Assembly: GCA_015501055.1 (NCBI GenBank)
Contig: JADNYV010000260.1
Location: 1 to 49,091, forward strand
Length of the DNA stretch: 49,091 bases
Reading direction: 5' to 3'
Source: Mucidula mucida
Lineage: Eukaryota; Basidiomycota; Agaricomycetes; Agaricales; Physalacriaceae
Part shown: one piece after another, positions 1 through 10,724 of the stretch
Layout: every line of letters starts with the position of its first letter
How positions within the stretch are numbered: position 1 is the first letter of the stretch
Translations under genes and position numbers: made by a program
Notes under the pieces: model-generated
What the model was told of the DNA's origin: nothing
Databases searched by the model: none
What the model saw: the letters and a program-made list of their open reading frames with translations, nothing else

Positions 1-2679
1 CGCCGAGAGCTCTTTGGTTTCCGAATTTTGTTTGTTATTTTTAGGGCAGGCGGAGGCCTTGACTTGGCACAGGCGGGTTGAAGGACATTAGCCATCCTGG
101 GACGCGAAATTTGCTCAGTCTGCATTGCATTACGGCCCTGTGTTGACCTGATATCTCGCCGTCGACGTATAGTCATACTTGATGCTGTCGACATTCACGA
201 TACTTGGCTTCTCCCCGGGTTCCGACTCGACTGAACGAACGACGGATGACTGACATAGAAATTTACCGGACGACCCCTTCATATTCACCTTGCAAAGATT
301 TTCGGAAGAACAAAGTGTGGCGCAGGTAGTCATTACGTGAGCGCGAAAGGAGAACGCTTGTGTGGTTCCTAGCTTAATGATACAGTCAATCACGGGAAAT
401 CTCCGGCTGATACAGCGTGAGTCTCTAATGAAAGATAGGCCGAAGGTTAGATACCACTCACCAGTGGGTCATTCTATCATTGACAGAATGTTACGACGAG
501 GACGTATATCTCACAAATCAAGACAGTCGTCAAACACCCCACATCTACGCGCATCCACTCTTTATGCAATCCGCCCCAAAAGGTAAATCTTCCGGATCCA
601 CCTGTGTAAACGCCGTCCACAAAACCGAGCGCTCGACCATAGCACCAACATCTCCTACCCTCTCATAAAGTCAGTACTATCAGAACGCGGACAGTAGCGG
701 CAGTGCCAGAAGCCCTTTGTTTTTGTCCATTCTCGGAGCAGTCTTTGTTCAGGGTCACCTTCTTGAGCGAAACATCCACTCAGCACCCATCCAAGGAACA
801 GAGTCCTATGGGCCCCACGTTCGACATGAACCTGACGGCGCTGCTGCGTTCGCCATTGCTCTCCCGCACCAATATCGATATCCAGCAAAACCATTCTACA
901 TCGAGTACATCGCCCTCTTCTTCAGAAACGCCGCGCACGCCAACCGAGGAGGCGCTTGGTGTGAGCAATCACGGCAAGGAGCTGGATGACGTTAGGTAGA
1001 CAAAGGGTGTTGACGTCTCGGCAACCTCGTCCTCGCTTTCAGACGCCTCCATTACAAGAGTCCATGCAAAGACATTGCTCACGCGAATTACGCGTACAAA
1101 CACCACTGTAGGATCAAAGAGTCGCGAATGAGCGTCTTGAAGGTGTTATGTCCGGTTCCAGACATGCTCCGAAGATAGCGGGATCAAAATTCGACGAGGA
1201 TTGATGCTCGCCAGTATTGCACGAGGTAGCGTTCGACCTCAGGGTGAGGTGAAAGGGGATGAAACAGACGGCCGGTAATTCGAAGTGCGACGACGACGGT
1301 GGTAGTAAATCAGAGTGCGCCTTTCCTTCCAAACAGAGGAGCTATTATTCCTGCCGATGTCAATAACTCCACTATTCGACTGCGCAGATTCATCGCGCTT
1401 GTAATCTTTACGGCTTCAATAGCCCAGACTCTCTGCGTACGCATACAATCAGCTTTAATCCCAACGAGGCAATGAATAACTGACCTTAAATGCGAATTTC
1501 TCGACTCCGACGAATGCAGCTCTCTCACCGCGTTCATCTGGAGGACAAACAACTCCTTAACCGCCCAGAGATATTGGGTTGGTGGTCTGAAGAACCCAGC
1601 AGTATTTCGTTCCATCGTGTACCTCTTACGCATGTTTCCTTCCAAGATGCCCATCAACAGCATCGAAACCATGAAACATGCGTTCGCGTTCGTCTCTTTG
1701 CTCGGGATCAAATATAACACCGATGATTGAGTCCTCTGCACGACAGTTTGTAGAGGACTTGGAACACCGAACTTTGCGGCGGTGCTCGAAAGATTGGCGT
1801 TGCAAGTCGTAGACTACGACATGCTCGTGCGTAATGGAGACTGGGAGAACTGCAGCGTTCGACTCCGCGAATATATGCGTGTTTTAACATCGAAGGAAAG
1901 TCGGGACGCTGTCGAAGGATGGTTAGATGTGATGGAGGTGTGCCCTGCGCCTCGTACGGCGCTGAAGCGGAGCGGTTGCATCGCTAATATGGACAAGGCG
2001 CGCATACTGTTAAAGGCGTTGGCCACGCCCGAAATGGCCGCCAGCTCTATGGCGATGAAAGACCGTCGAATGACAGCAGCAAAGAGACAGGCCGTGGAAA
2101 AGAGGGTGTTGGAATGGGTAAAGGGCGTAGATGGTGTCCAGATACCTCATTCAAGCGGCACGTATAATGGTCCTTCAAAAACGTATTGACGACCTTGGGA
2201 GCCGCCGTCATGGCCACCAGCGCTGCCTAATAGTCAGAGCGTCTGGGTGCCCCCATCGGCTGTCGCCCTGACGCGCGCGTACGCCTATCCATATGCGTGA
2301 GCATCGCCTAGCAGATCGTCAGCCACATTGAGGCACTTATATGCACCCATACCTGTTCTGTTCTCCAAGTATCCTCCGCTGTCTTCCCATGACCTCTTCC
2401 TGCTGCCAATGCCCCTCGCCTTGCGGCATGACTAGCCCTAAGCCTTGAGACGAATTACACGGCGTTTCTATGTGTTACGGACGCGCGAAGAGACAGTGGT
2501 AGCAGGCCGTGTCGCTGGTCAATGTCCTCGACGACTCCTCGTCGTGGTCGAGAATCAAAATTTCTCAGAGATCATGGCGGTTCAGGTCAAAGCTGCATCT
2601 CCCCGTATTCGATATCGATCGTCATCGCTTGTACCCGACTTCTGATACTGCTACTTACCGCCGCCTCTATCCACTCCAC
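1..2679 (+). repeat. Duplicated block, copy A (left part)
   Basis: Base 1 of the window matches base 36683, and the two stretches stay nearly identical by eye to 2679/39340, with scattered substitutions and small indels. The block continues after Gypsy-1 at 9588-9922, matching 39341-39671. It carries a pseudogene of family R (362-2189). Downstream of it, 2190-2679 has no gene that I recognise, but the same stretch follows the other R copies, so the repeat unit is larger than the coding region. The left end of the block lies outside the window. Confidence 0.9.
362..2189 (+). pseudogene. Family R copy A, uncharacterised multi-copy gene, decayed
   Basis: I do not recognise this protein. It is a paralogue of the ORFs at 11692-15690, 20750-21990, 37029-38855 and 41276-43010. 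Visible blocks are a Ser/Thr-rich N-terminal exon starting near 793 (MGPTFDMN), a hydrophobic stretch near 1370-1430, and a well-preserved C-terminal ORF (1782-2189) rich in predicted helix and ending in SGTYNGPSKTY. Damage: a TAG after KELDDVR near 996 where paralogue C reads CAG, further stops near 1127-1280, and loss of the intron acceptor before the EFLDSDEC block (TTAG in copies B and D, TTAA here). Copy E shares the TAG and the lost acceptor. Function unknown; surely broken. Confidence 0.7.
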
Positions 2680-2994
2680 TGTAGGTTCGCGCCTCACGCT
2701 GGGCGCACAGTCGGTCGGACTCGTCGGGACTGATAAGCTTGGACTAATAGATTAGATTACATACCTTCATAATAGCACATCTTTATAGTAGCACGTCGTG
2801 TTCTCCTCGTTTCTTACTCACTTGTCTCATCTCTTCACATCCCGCTATAATAGCACATAGTGTACTTCATTTCTCTACAGTACTTATACTCTTGTGTCGT
2901 AGCCTACAGAATCATCGAACCCATTCACGCACGAACGCACTGTCCGATCTGAGTCCTTCTACTCTCTGCACTCAGAGCATTTCGAGTCCCTACA
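2680..2994 (+). repeat. Gypsy-1 5' LTR
   Basis: 315 bp, starting TGTAGGTTCG and ending GAGTCCCTACA. Matches 9273-9587 with four differences by eye. Confidence 0.95.
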
Positions 2995-2996
2995 TC

Positions 2997-3010
2997 TGGT
3001 GACCACCGCA
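2997..3010 (+). other. Gypsy-1 probable primer binding site
   Basis: TGGTGACCACCGCA lies two bases after the 5' LTR. The leading TGG fits pairing with the CCA end of a tRNA. I did not identify the tRNA, and found no complementary stretch in the LTR that would support self-priming. Confidence 0.5.
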
Positions 3011-3561
3011 AGTTCGAACTACGTCTCCCGAACTCGCAGTCGGTGCTCTCTGCCATTGTGCCACCCCCGTCACGAATCCCTGTCCGTCGAAGCTCCAATA
3101 TAGCGCGACGACAGAATACACGCCATAACCCCGCCAGTCCCCTCGCTCCCGAAGTCGACAACCCAGACCATATCTTACGAGCTGCCCGTGTCGCTAGTGC
3201 AACACCTAGCCAGGTCTACACCCCCACTTTCCATCTCCCCGGACGCCTTGGGCGCCTACAGTTCGCCGTCGCAGAATTTACTGCATCAGACCCTTTCACC
3301 TCTGTCCCGACTCTCCCATCGCTCCTTGATACATCACCTCTCTTTGGCAACGACGAGTCCTTGCCATCATCACCTCCCAGCCTCGAGCTTTCCTCGCTCG
3401 AATCAGTCAACGAGACTGCTCTCTTTCATCCCCATTCCCCATCCCTAGACCCGTTCTGCTCATCGCGCTCACCATCTCCACTTTCCTTACCGTCGCCATC
3501 CCGTCCAGCATCACCATCTACCCCTTCACCGCCCTCACACTCACCGTCGTCGACCCCCATC

Positions 3562-4797
3562 ATGTCTACACCCAAAGGTCTCGGTGCTCTTCCATCTCGT
3601 AACGCCGACGATGCACCCAGCTTCCGCTCTGACGAGCCAGAAGAACTCAATGACTACCTCGCTGAGATAGAGGCCCTTGCCTCGACGTACACCGTTCCCG
3701 ACGCACACAAAGTCCATGCTGCGATTCGCTATGCCGATGTGAGCGCAAAGCGATTGTGGAAGTCGTCCGATGGCTATAACGAGGTTGCTGACAAGTGTGA
3801 CTGGGCCGTCTTCAAGAAGGATCTCACGGACTCCTTCTACCAGTCCTCGAAGAAGAGCAAGTATTCGATGCGGGACCTCGAAGATCTTGCCCACAAGTGG
3901 AAGAAGCGGACACTGGACTCTGAGCGTCGCCTCGAGGAATATCATCGCGCGTTTATGCCAGTTGCGAAGGCGCTGAAAAAGCGAAGTGTTATTTCAGAGA
4001 AGGAGATGCAGCATTGGTTCTGGAAAGGCATCCACCGGTCAGCGCGCAGAGAGATAGAGAGTAGAATCTGTCTTACCAACACAACGTGGGACCGCGACAC
4101 GCCTCCTACAATGGAGACAGTGATGACGGCCGGCCGATGGGTCCTACAGTCGCGCTCCTACGACGACTCATCCGACGACGATGATGATCACCCTCCTAAA
4201 CGTCGCTCCAAGAAGACTTCCCGTCGCGCCAAGCATAGCGCGCCATCCGATTCCGAGTCCAGCAATGAGGACTCCCCCGCACCCAAGTCTTCCAGCGCTG
4301 TGCAGACCAAAACAGTCACGATGGACGACCTCGCCGCGACCCTCGAGAAGATGAGTCTCGCCCAGACAAATGCTCTCCAGGCCATGCTCCAGCCATTCTT
4401 TACCTCTCAGGCTGCGCCTCCTCCGCCGCCTCAAGGCAGCGCCTTCTCTACGACAACATATCAGTTCAAGAATCCGCAATACCAGCCACAGAACACAGCA
4501 TCCGCACCTTATGGACACAACCACGGACACAATCATGGCGCCTTGCAGTCGGAGGGCTGTTATTTCTGCCTCGATCCTTCTCACTTCATGTCCGCGTGCG
4601 AAATCTTGAAGGCATATCTTGAGGCTGGGCGGATTATGCAGCAGAACAGTCGTCTCTGCTTCCGCAATGGCAAGCCTATCCGTTGCCATCCTCTCGGCTA
4701 TCGCGGTGCTGTCGACGAGCTGTTTGGAGGTCCTCTCGCAGCACCCGCCAACGCTTCTACTGCCCCCGTTGCCTCCACGTCTCAGAAGGGTTTTTAA
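3562..4797 (+). CDS. Gypsy-1 Gag polyprotein
   Basis: Structural capsid/nucleocapsid protein of the retrotransposon, forming the cytoplasmic particle. From the first in-frame ATG (3562, MSTPKGLGAL) it is 411 residues. The same frame is open back to 3043 through a Ser/Pro-rich stretch, so a longer product from a non-ATG start cannot be excluded. After a capsid-like helical region (with ISEKEMQHWFWKGIHRSARR) come an acidic and Lys/Arg-rich linker and one zinc knuckle, CYFCLDPSHFMSAC (C-x2-C-x4-H-x4-C, about residues 333-346). It ends TTT TAA directly after a GGGTTTT heptamer and overlaps pol in the -1 frame. This frame has no internal stops, unlike pol. Confidence 0.8.
   Translation: MSTPKGLGALPSRNADDAPSFRSDEPEELNDYLAEIEALASTYTVPDAHKVHAAIRYADVSAKRLWKSSDGYNEVADKCDWAVFKKDLTDSFYQSSKKSKYSMRDLEDLAHKWKKRTLDSERRLEEYHRAFMPVAKALKKRSVISEKEMQHWFWKGIHRSARREIESRICLTNTTWDRDTPPTMETVMTAGRWVLQSRSYDDSSDDDDDHPPKRRSKKTSRRAKHSAPSDSESSNEDSPAPKSSSAVQTKTVTMDDLAATLEKMSLAQTNALQAMLQPFFTSQAAPPPPPQGSAFSTTTYQFKNPQYQPQNTASAPYGHNHGHNHGALQSEGCYFCLDPSHFMSACEILKAYLEAGRIMQQNSRLCFRNGKPIRCHPLGYRGAVDELFGGPLAAPANASTAPVASTSQKGF
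4788..4794 (+). other. Candidate -1 ribosomal frameshift heptamer GGGTTTT
   Basis: Read in the gag frame this is G GGT TTT followed at once by the gag stop TAA (4795-4797). It fits the X XXY YYZ rule for -1 slippage. A -1 shift enters the open pol frame (TTT TTA AAT). Gypsy-2 has the same heptamer in the same phase at 30450-30456. Confidence 0.7.
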
Positions 4798-7700
4798 ATT
4801 GCACGGCGTTTGACGAAGGCCACGCTAGTACGACGGCAGCAGCCATAGTTGAGGTGGTCGAGGAAGAAGAAGAAAAGAAGGAAGAAGATAAGTCGGTTGT
4901 TGAGGAGGAAGAGGATAACGAAGAAGAGACTTGGTGGAGCTTCCTGCGCATAGAAGGAGAGTCAGAGGAGGTGCCACCAGAGACGACGAAGAGAATTACC
5001 CCACCAGACGCAACGAACACGCCAGCAGATGCTCAGCAGACGCCACTGTTTACAGAACGCACGACTACGAAACAGAATGAACAGAATACGAACGATGACA
5101 ACAAAAAACGCACCAACGATACGCGACGTCCTGCCTTTCGATACCAATCCCAACTCCACGACGTGTCTGCTGTCCCGCGCGTGTATCAGAATATCCTTGA
5201 CTCCTCCATTACCATTCCCATACGCGACCTATACACCATCAGCCCCGAACTGCAGCAAGAAGCGGTAGCACACGAACATATGTCTCGAGTCCCCCCGTCC
5301 ACGTCTGCCAGCAATACCCTCTCCCTCAACGACGAGAAATCTCCACCTCCACCACCAGCACTCGAGTATACTGCACCACTTCGCGTTATTCCAGTCTGCA
5401 TTGCTGGAAAGCAGTCTGAACATGCTCTTCTGGACGAAGGCTCCGAAATTGTCGTCATCCGCGCAGATCTTGCGAAAGAGCTCGGTGTCGATGTCAACCA
5501 GCACCGCACAATGCTTATGGAAACTGCCAATGACAGTAAAGAAGCCCTTCCTGGATGCGCTGAGTCTCTTGAAATCACCGTTGATGGCCTGCCTACCTTT
5601 GCTCATGCATTTGTGGTACCCTCGGCTCCATATCGCCTCCTTCTAGGCCGCCCGTGGCAGCGCGCTGTCCGTATCCGCAAGTGGGAAACTGCTTCGGGTG
5701 TCCTGATCCAAATTTGGGGTAGCGGAGTCCACGCCGCTGAGAGTCATGTCATAGAGACAGAAGAAAGAGCACGGCCAGCTGCTCAGGCCTACGGCGTCAC
5801 TTGCACAGCCGACGTGGTGGCAGCATGGAAAGAGGCGGATCGTCACATCAACCCGCATTCAGCAGTCACACCCGATGTCACGTTCCCGCTGGCACAAGCC
5901 TTATTTGCATTGACCTTTTATTTCGACGAGAATCAACATTGTCTGCTCTACAAAAGTATTGACAAGAAAGCTCGACCGGTACCCGCAATACTACCAGAAG
6001 ATGCAAAAATCAAACGATGATTTCCAGAAAGCCCTCTTGCCACTCTTCCTCCCCTCTCACCCATCCCTCTCGACTTCGTCCCAACGCCGCGGCTCACGCA
6101 GGAGCAACTCGAATCACTTGGCATCCTCAACAATACCTTCCTGACACCCAAAGAACGCAAACTCGCCATCACTGTCCTTATGCTTAATTCCGATGCCATC
6201 GCGTTTACGGCTGAAGAGCGCGGTACTATACAAAGCGACTACATCAGTCCCGCAATTATTCCGCTCATCGAACACGAACCTTGGGCGCATAAATCCTTTC
6301 CTATTCCACCCGGCATTCGCGAAGAAGTCCATTGCCAGGTTGAAGAGAAGGTTCGACTCGGGCTGTGGGAGCCTTCGAACAGTTCATACCGCACGCAGTG
6401 GTTTTGTGTCGCTAAGAAAGATGGGAAAATCAGAATTGTTGTGAATCCTGACGACATGAACCGACATACCATCCGCACAACAGGCCAGCCTCCACTTCCT
6501 GACCAGTACTGCGAGCATGCCGCGGGATGCACCATCTATACCCAACTCGATCTCCTCTCCGGCTACGACCAATCTCTTCTCGCCGTCAGCTCACGCGATC
6601 CCACCACCATCGACACACACCTTGGCCCAATGCGTCTCACGACGCTTCCGCAAGGGTGGACACTGTCGGTCAACATCTTCCATAATAATATCTCCTTCAT
6701 CCTCCAACACGAGACAGAAATTGCGCCCAACTTCATAGACGACATCAATGTGCTCGGTCCTCGCACATACTATCGACAACCTGATGGTACCTACGAGACA
6801 CATCCTGAGAACGACCAAGTACGAAAGTTTGTATGGGTGCACTTACTCGACGTGCACCGTATCCTCCATTGACTCAAGCGCGCTGGTGCGACAGTGTCCG
6901 CAAAGAAGCTCCGAGTAGGCGTTCCCGATGTCATTGTCCTTGGACAGTTCTGCGACTTTGATGGCCGACTTCCGGAGTCGCTCGCGGTCAACAAAATTCG
7001 TTCCTGGCCGCCTTGTTGCAATGTGAAAGGCGTCCGTGGATTTCTTGGTCTTGCAGGAACCGTACGAATCTGGATCAAAGGTTTTGCTGAGTTAGCAAAG
7101 CCATTGGTTATCCTGACGACAAAGGAAGCCATCTTCTGCTGGGGACTCACCCAGCAATCTGCCATGGACATTCTCAAAGAAGCCATTGCCACCTGTCCCA
7201 CCATCCGTCCCATCGACTACAAGTGCGGCTGACTTGTCATCCTCTCAGTCGACACTTCCCACATTGCCTGCGGCTACCTCCTCCAGCAAGACGGCGAAGA
7301 TTCCCGTCGTCGTATAGCCCGCTTTGGCTCCATCGCTTGGTCGGATGTCGAGCTGCGCTACTCGCAGGCCAAGCTCGAGCTTCGCGGCCTATGGGGCGCT
7401 CTCCATGCTATGTGAATGTACCTGGTTGGACTTCAGCACTTCTCTGTTGAAATGGATGCCAAATACGTACGGGGTATGCTCAACAATCCCGATGTCCACC
7501 CCAATGCGTCCGTGAACCGCTGGATTTCCGCCATTCTACTCTTCAATTTCGACATCGTTCATGTGCCCGCCGACCGTTTCAAAGGACCGGATGGTCTCTC
7601 AAGACGCGAGGCTACCAATGATCCTGGGGATATTCCTGATGACGAGGCGGAAGATTGGATCGATGATGAAGTCCTCGGCGCGACGGTTTGGGTCGCGTCT

Positions 7701-9194
7701 TTTCTGCAGCCAGAAACGGTTGGTACGGCCATTGTGGGGACACTCATGTCGAACAACTCACTGGTCGCATCTTCATTCACGGCGACAGCAAGTACTGCCA
7801 ATGACGGGCCTCCACAGACAGAGGACACTAAACAGCGCGATCAGCATCTCGACGAGGTCAAGTACTACCTGACTCACCTCAAAATTCCATCTTCCATCAC
7901 CGCCGACCGTATCCACGCACTTCAGCAGCGCGCACGTCCCTACTTCGTCGTCAACAGCTCTCTCTTCTGTCGAGACCGTCACGGTTGCCACCAGCTAGTT
8001 ATCCCATATGCCGGCCGTCTGCTCGTCCTTCGAATGGCACACAACCAGCTCGGACATCGTTGCGGGTTTTATCCTGTTCGTTGACGCATCACAGACCGCT
8101 TCTGGTGGCCAAATATGGATGCAGACATTGCCTGGTATCTGAAGACGTGCCATCAATGTCAAGTCGAGTCCACGGAGAAGGTGCACTTACCCCCAGTCAT
8201 CTCGTATCCCGCTGGCCTCTTTCAGAAATGCCATATCGACACGATGCACCTTCCCAAGGCGAATGGTTTCCAATACATCATCACCGGCCGTTGCTCGCTC
8301 ACAAACTGGCCCGAGTTCCGCATGCTGCACTCCGAGACGGGTGAAACTGTTGAACAGTTCATCTTTGAAGAAATCCTCTGTCGCTGGGGCGGACTGTCCG
8401 AAGTCTTCGTTACCGATAACGGCCCACCCATCATCGCCGCCGTCAACTACCTCGCCAAGAAGTACGGCATCCGGCATATACACATATCCGCCTACAACTC
8501 GCAGGCAAACGGGCTTGTTGAAGTTGGACACAGACCAATTCGGGACGCGCTAAAGAAGTTGTGTGAGAGCAAGGAAAAGGACTGGCCGAAGAAAGCGCAC
8601 CTAGCATTTTGGGCAGAGCACATTACCACCTCCAAACGAACCCGCATGTCCCCATTCTACGCCACTCATGGCGTTGAACCTCTTCTACCATTTGACCTCC
8701 TCTACGCCACCTTCCTCTTCCCAGAAATCCACGGGAAATTGTCGGACACGGATCTCCTCTACATGAGGGCGCGTCAGCTCGAACGACGGGACGAGGATAT
8801 TGCTGACCTCAAAAAGCGAGTCATTGCCAGCCGCTTCCATTCCATTGGCGACTTCGAGCACCGCTATGCCAATACCACCCATGATTACGACTTCAAACCC
8901 GGCGCGTTAGTCCTCGTGCTCAACAAGAAAATCGAGAAAGGCACCAACAGGAAATTTCGCCCGCGGTATTTCGGTCCTATGGTTGTCGTCCGTCGCAGCC
9001 AAGGAGGCACGTATTATCTGGCAGAACTCAACGGAGCAGTTTCCCGGTTGAAGTTCGCAGCCTTCCGGCTCATTCTGTACTACGCGCGGTCATCAAAGGA
9101 GTTCACAGTGACAGAGTTCGTGGATCCAGCAGACCTCGCTGGCATCGTCGATGATGGACATGACGACGACGTGATGGTTGTCGACAAGCAGTGA
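4791..9194 (+). pseudogene. Gypsy-1 Pol polyprotein (PR-RT-RH-IN), five in-frame TGA
   Basis: One frame runs 4.4 kb without a frameshift but with TGA at 6018, 6870, 7230, 7413 and 8082. Order: an acidic N-terminal linker; a retropepsin-like domain with active-site Asp codon at 5433 (LLDEGSEIVVI, D-E-G instead of D-S/T-G); reverse transcriptase with FIDD at 6732-6743 instead of YxDD; RNase H around 7240-7600; the integrase zinc region (CHQCQ near 8150); and an integrase core with Asp 8238, Asp 8415 and Glu 8520, giving D-x34-E. It would be made as Gag-Pol by -1 frameshifting at 4788. Each stop is one C-to-T change from CGA (Arg), and Arg fits several positions (RLKRAG, RRITDRFWW). It is inactive as it stands. 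Confidence 0.9.
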
Positions 9195-9272
9195 TCATTG
9201 CTGACAAATTTTTTCGTCGGATCACGGATCAAGTAGATCAACCCGGAGGTTGATAGCAAAGTTTGTATGGGA

Positions 9273-9587
9273 TGTAGGTTCGCGCCTCACGCTGGGCGCA
9301 CAGTCGGTCGGACTCGTCGGGACTGATAAGCTTGGACTAATAGATTAGATTACATACCTTCATAATAGCACATCTTTATAGTAGCACGTTGTGTTCTCCT
9401 CGTTTCTTACTCACTTGTCTCATCTCTTCACATCCCGCTATAATAGCACATAGTGTACTTCATTTCTCTACAGTACTTATACTCTTGTGTCGTAGCCTAC
9501 AGAATCATCGAACCCATTCACGCACGAATGCACTGTCCGATCTGAGTCCTTCTACTCTCTGCACTCAGAGCAGTTTGAGTCCCTACA
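9273..9587 (+). repeat. Gypsy-1 3' LTR
   Basis: 315 bp, TGTAG...CTACA, pairing with 2680-2994. The bases just before it contain only a weak purine run (TATGGGA), so the polypurine tract is not obvious. Confidence 0.95.
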
Positions 9588-9922
9588 TCACCACCAAATT
9601 TGAATAATTAAGTGCTCTTTTTCGCCGGCTTGTCCGATCGGTTGTTGTGTTCAACTTAGATATGCGTTGAGCGTTTGACAAATGTGTAAAGCGGACGCTA
9701 ACACGAGTCTCTTGTAGATCACTTTCCTGCCTCTTGGAAATTCTGTTGAAGCTCGCGCGGAAATTCGAACATTATCGTATGCTGAAAGCCAAGAATCTAG
9801 GTTTAGCTGCTTTCAGGCATCTGGCACCGAACGAATTGACATGTTCAGCATCATTCTTCCAATGTGTGACTGCGCACGTGTGCAGTGGCTTACTCAGTGC
9901 ATACATAAGGCTGCTCTGATAT
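9588..9922 (+). repeat. Block A right part; T segment copy 1
   Basis: Continues block A after the Gypsy-1 insertion and matches 39341-39671. The core (about 9605-9830), called the T segment here, recurs at 10590-10723, 20240-20480 and 39350-39580, always in plus orientation and followed by a minus-strand R copy. I see no convincing protein in it. Homology to block E stops at the CAAGGGGG junction at 9923. Confidence 0.8.
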
Positions 9923-9949
9923 CAAGGGGGTTCCAAAATTAAAATTTTG
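9923..9949 (-). repeat. Helitron-like terminus, copy 1
   Basis: CAAGGGGGTTC is followed by a palindrome (7-bp arms CAAAATT/AATTTTG). Read on the minus strand this is a hairpin, then 11 nt (GAACCCCCTTG), then the junction with block A sequence. A hairpin about 11 nt before the end is typical of Helitron 3' ends, although CTTG differs from the usual CTRR. The other end of this insert is not resolved; similarity to R downstream sequence resumes near 10280. Confidence 0.45.
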
Positions 9950-10724
9950 TACACAGGGCCGTTTAATTTTTTTCGGACCTCGGTGTAGACCCTACCTACC
10001 TCTATGACGTCATATATAGCACGTGATGCGTTATTTACCGTATTGGTACTAGCCCCTGACCCCACTTCCTTCCCCGCACCATCATCTACGGCGCTTTCCT
10101 CCTCTTGTGCCACAGCCGTCGCATGCCCAACGCGGCGGAATAAAATCCATGCCTGTACAGGCCATATGGAACTTTCCTTCTGGTCAGTAAGATTGTTATT
10201 TGACGCGAAGATGGCACTTACCCATCCCATCTCACATCCAGCTCGCGTGCACTTGGCCGCACTTTCTTGCTTTCCCGCGACAAGGATTGCTACTACTGGT
10301 GTGTTTCAGCACAATGTTACTGTAATTCGCTCCGAGGTGCAGGGCAAGTCATGCCGCAAGACGAGGGACCTTGATAGCGGGAAGAGGGTATGGGACTCGG
10401 AGAACATAGGTATGGGCGCATTATATAGGGCCCACTACATTGATGACCTAGTCGTGGCCGAAAAGTGGTTTCTGCCAGTGCTCATGGCGGTTCAGGTCAA
10501 AGCTGTATTTCCGATTCGGCCTCGATCGTCATCACTTCAAGTTCGACTTCCATCTATGATCCAAGCTGGTCGCCTCGTACTGTGATACTGTTATCACCGT
10601 CTCCACACCAATCTCAAGTGATTTAATCTACTCCGTTGGCTTGTCCGATGTGTCATTTTGTTTAGCTTACATTTGACGCGCGCTATGCTCTGAGCTCTTG
10701 AAGATGCGTAAATCGGACGCTAAC
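9950..10724. other. Repeat mosaic without a supported gene
   Basis: Three pieces are visible. 9950-10280 is unique sequence following the Helitron-like terminus. About 10280-10440 resembles, on the minus strand, the region downstream of R genes (2330-2450 and 41130-41240). 10485-10724 resembles 2570-2650 followed by the T segment, in plus orientation. Open frames such as 10004-10585 cross these joins and are not supported as genes. Confidence 0.6.

Larger units (their letters stand above)
2680..9587 (+). mobile_element. Gypsy-1: Ty3/gypsy LTR retrotransposon, degenerate
   Basis: The element is 6.9 kb with two 315-bp LTRs that begin TGTAG and end CTACA (a 5-bp inverted terminus). Inside are gag, then pol in the order protease, reverse transcriptase, RNase H, integrase, which is the Ty3/gypsy order. 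The left flank ends TCCAC and the right flank begins TCACC; the uninterrupted site in block E (39341-39350) suggests a TCCAC target duplication with one base lost. The two LTRs differ at 4 positions by eye (three C/T), so the insertion is not brand new. Pol has five in-frame TGA stops, so the element is not autonomous now. I see no chromodomain after the integrase. Confidence 0.95.

Noticed and set aside
130..393. Minus-strand ORF of 87 codons, also present in block E (36809-37060, 83 codons) with a 12-base in-frame indel
   Set aside because: Frame kept by a multiple-of-three indel is suggestive, but the sequence has no recognisable features and A/E are too similar for frame conservation to mean much.
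3216..3650. Several open frames on both strands over the Gypsy-1 leader and early gag
   Set aside because: Pyrimidine-rich, Ser/Pro-coding sequence with few stops in any frame; shadows of gag.
6018..8084. Programmed readthrough or recoding of five TGA codons in Gypsy-1 pol
   Set aside because: Five separate readthroughs would leave almost no full product, and each stop is a simple C-to-T change from Arg CGA, so mutation is the simpler explanation.
10004..10585. 193-codon plus-strand ORF
   Set aside because: It crosses junctions between repeat pieces that are minus- and plus-oriented relative to other copies, so the frame is a chance product.
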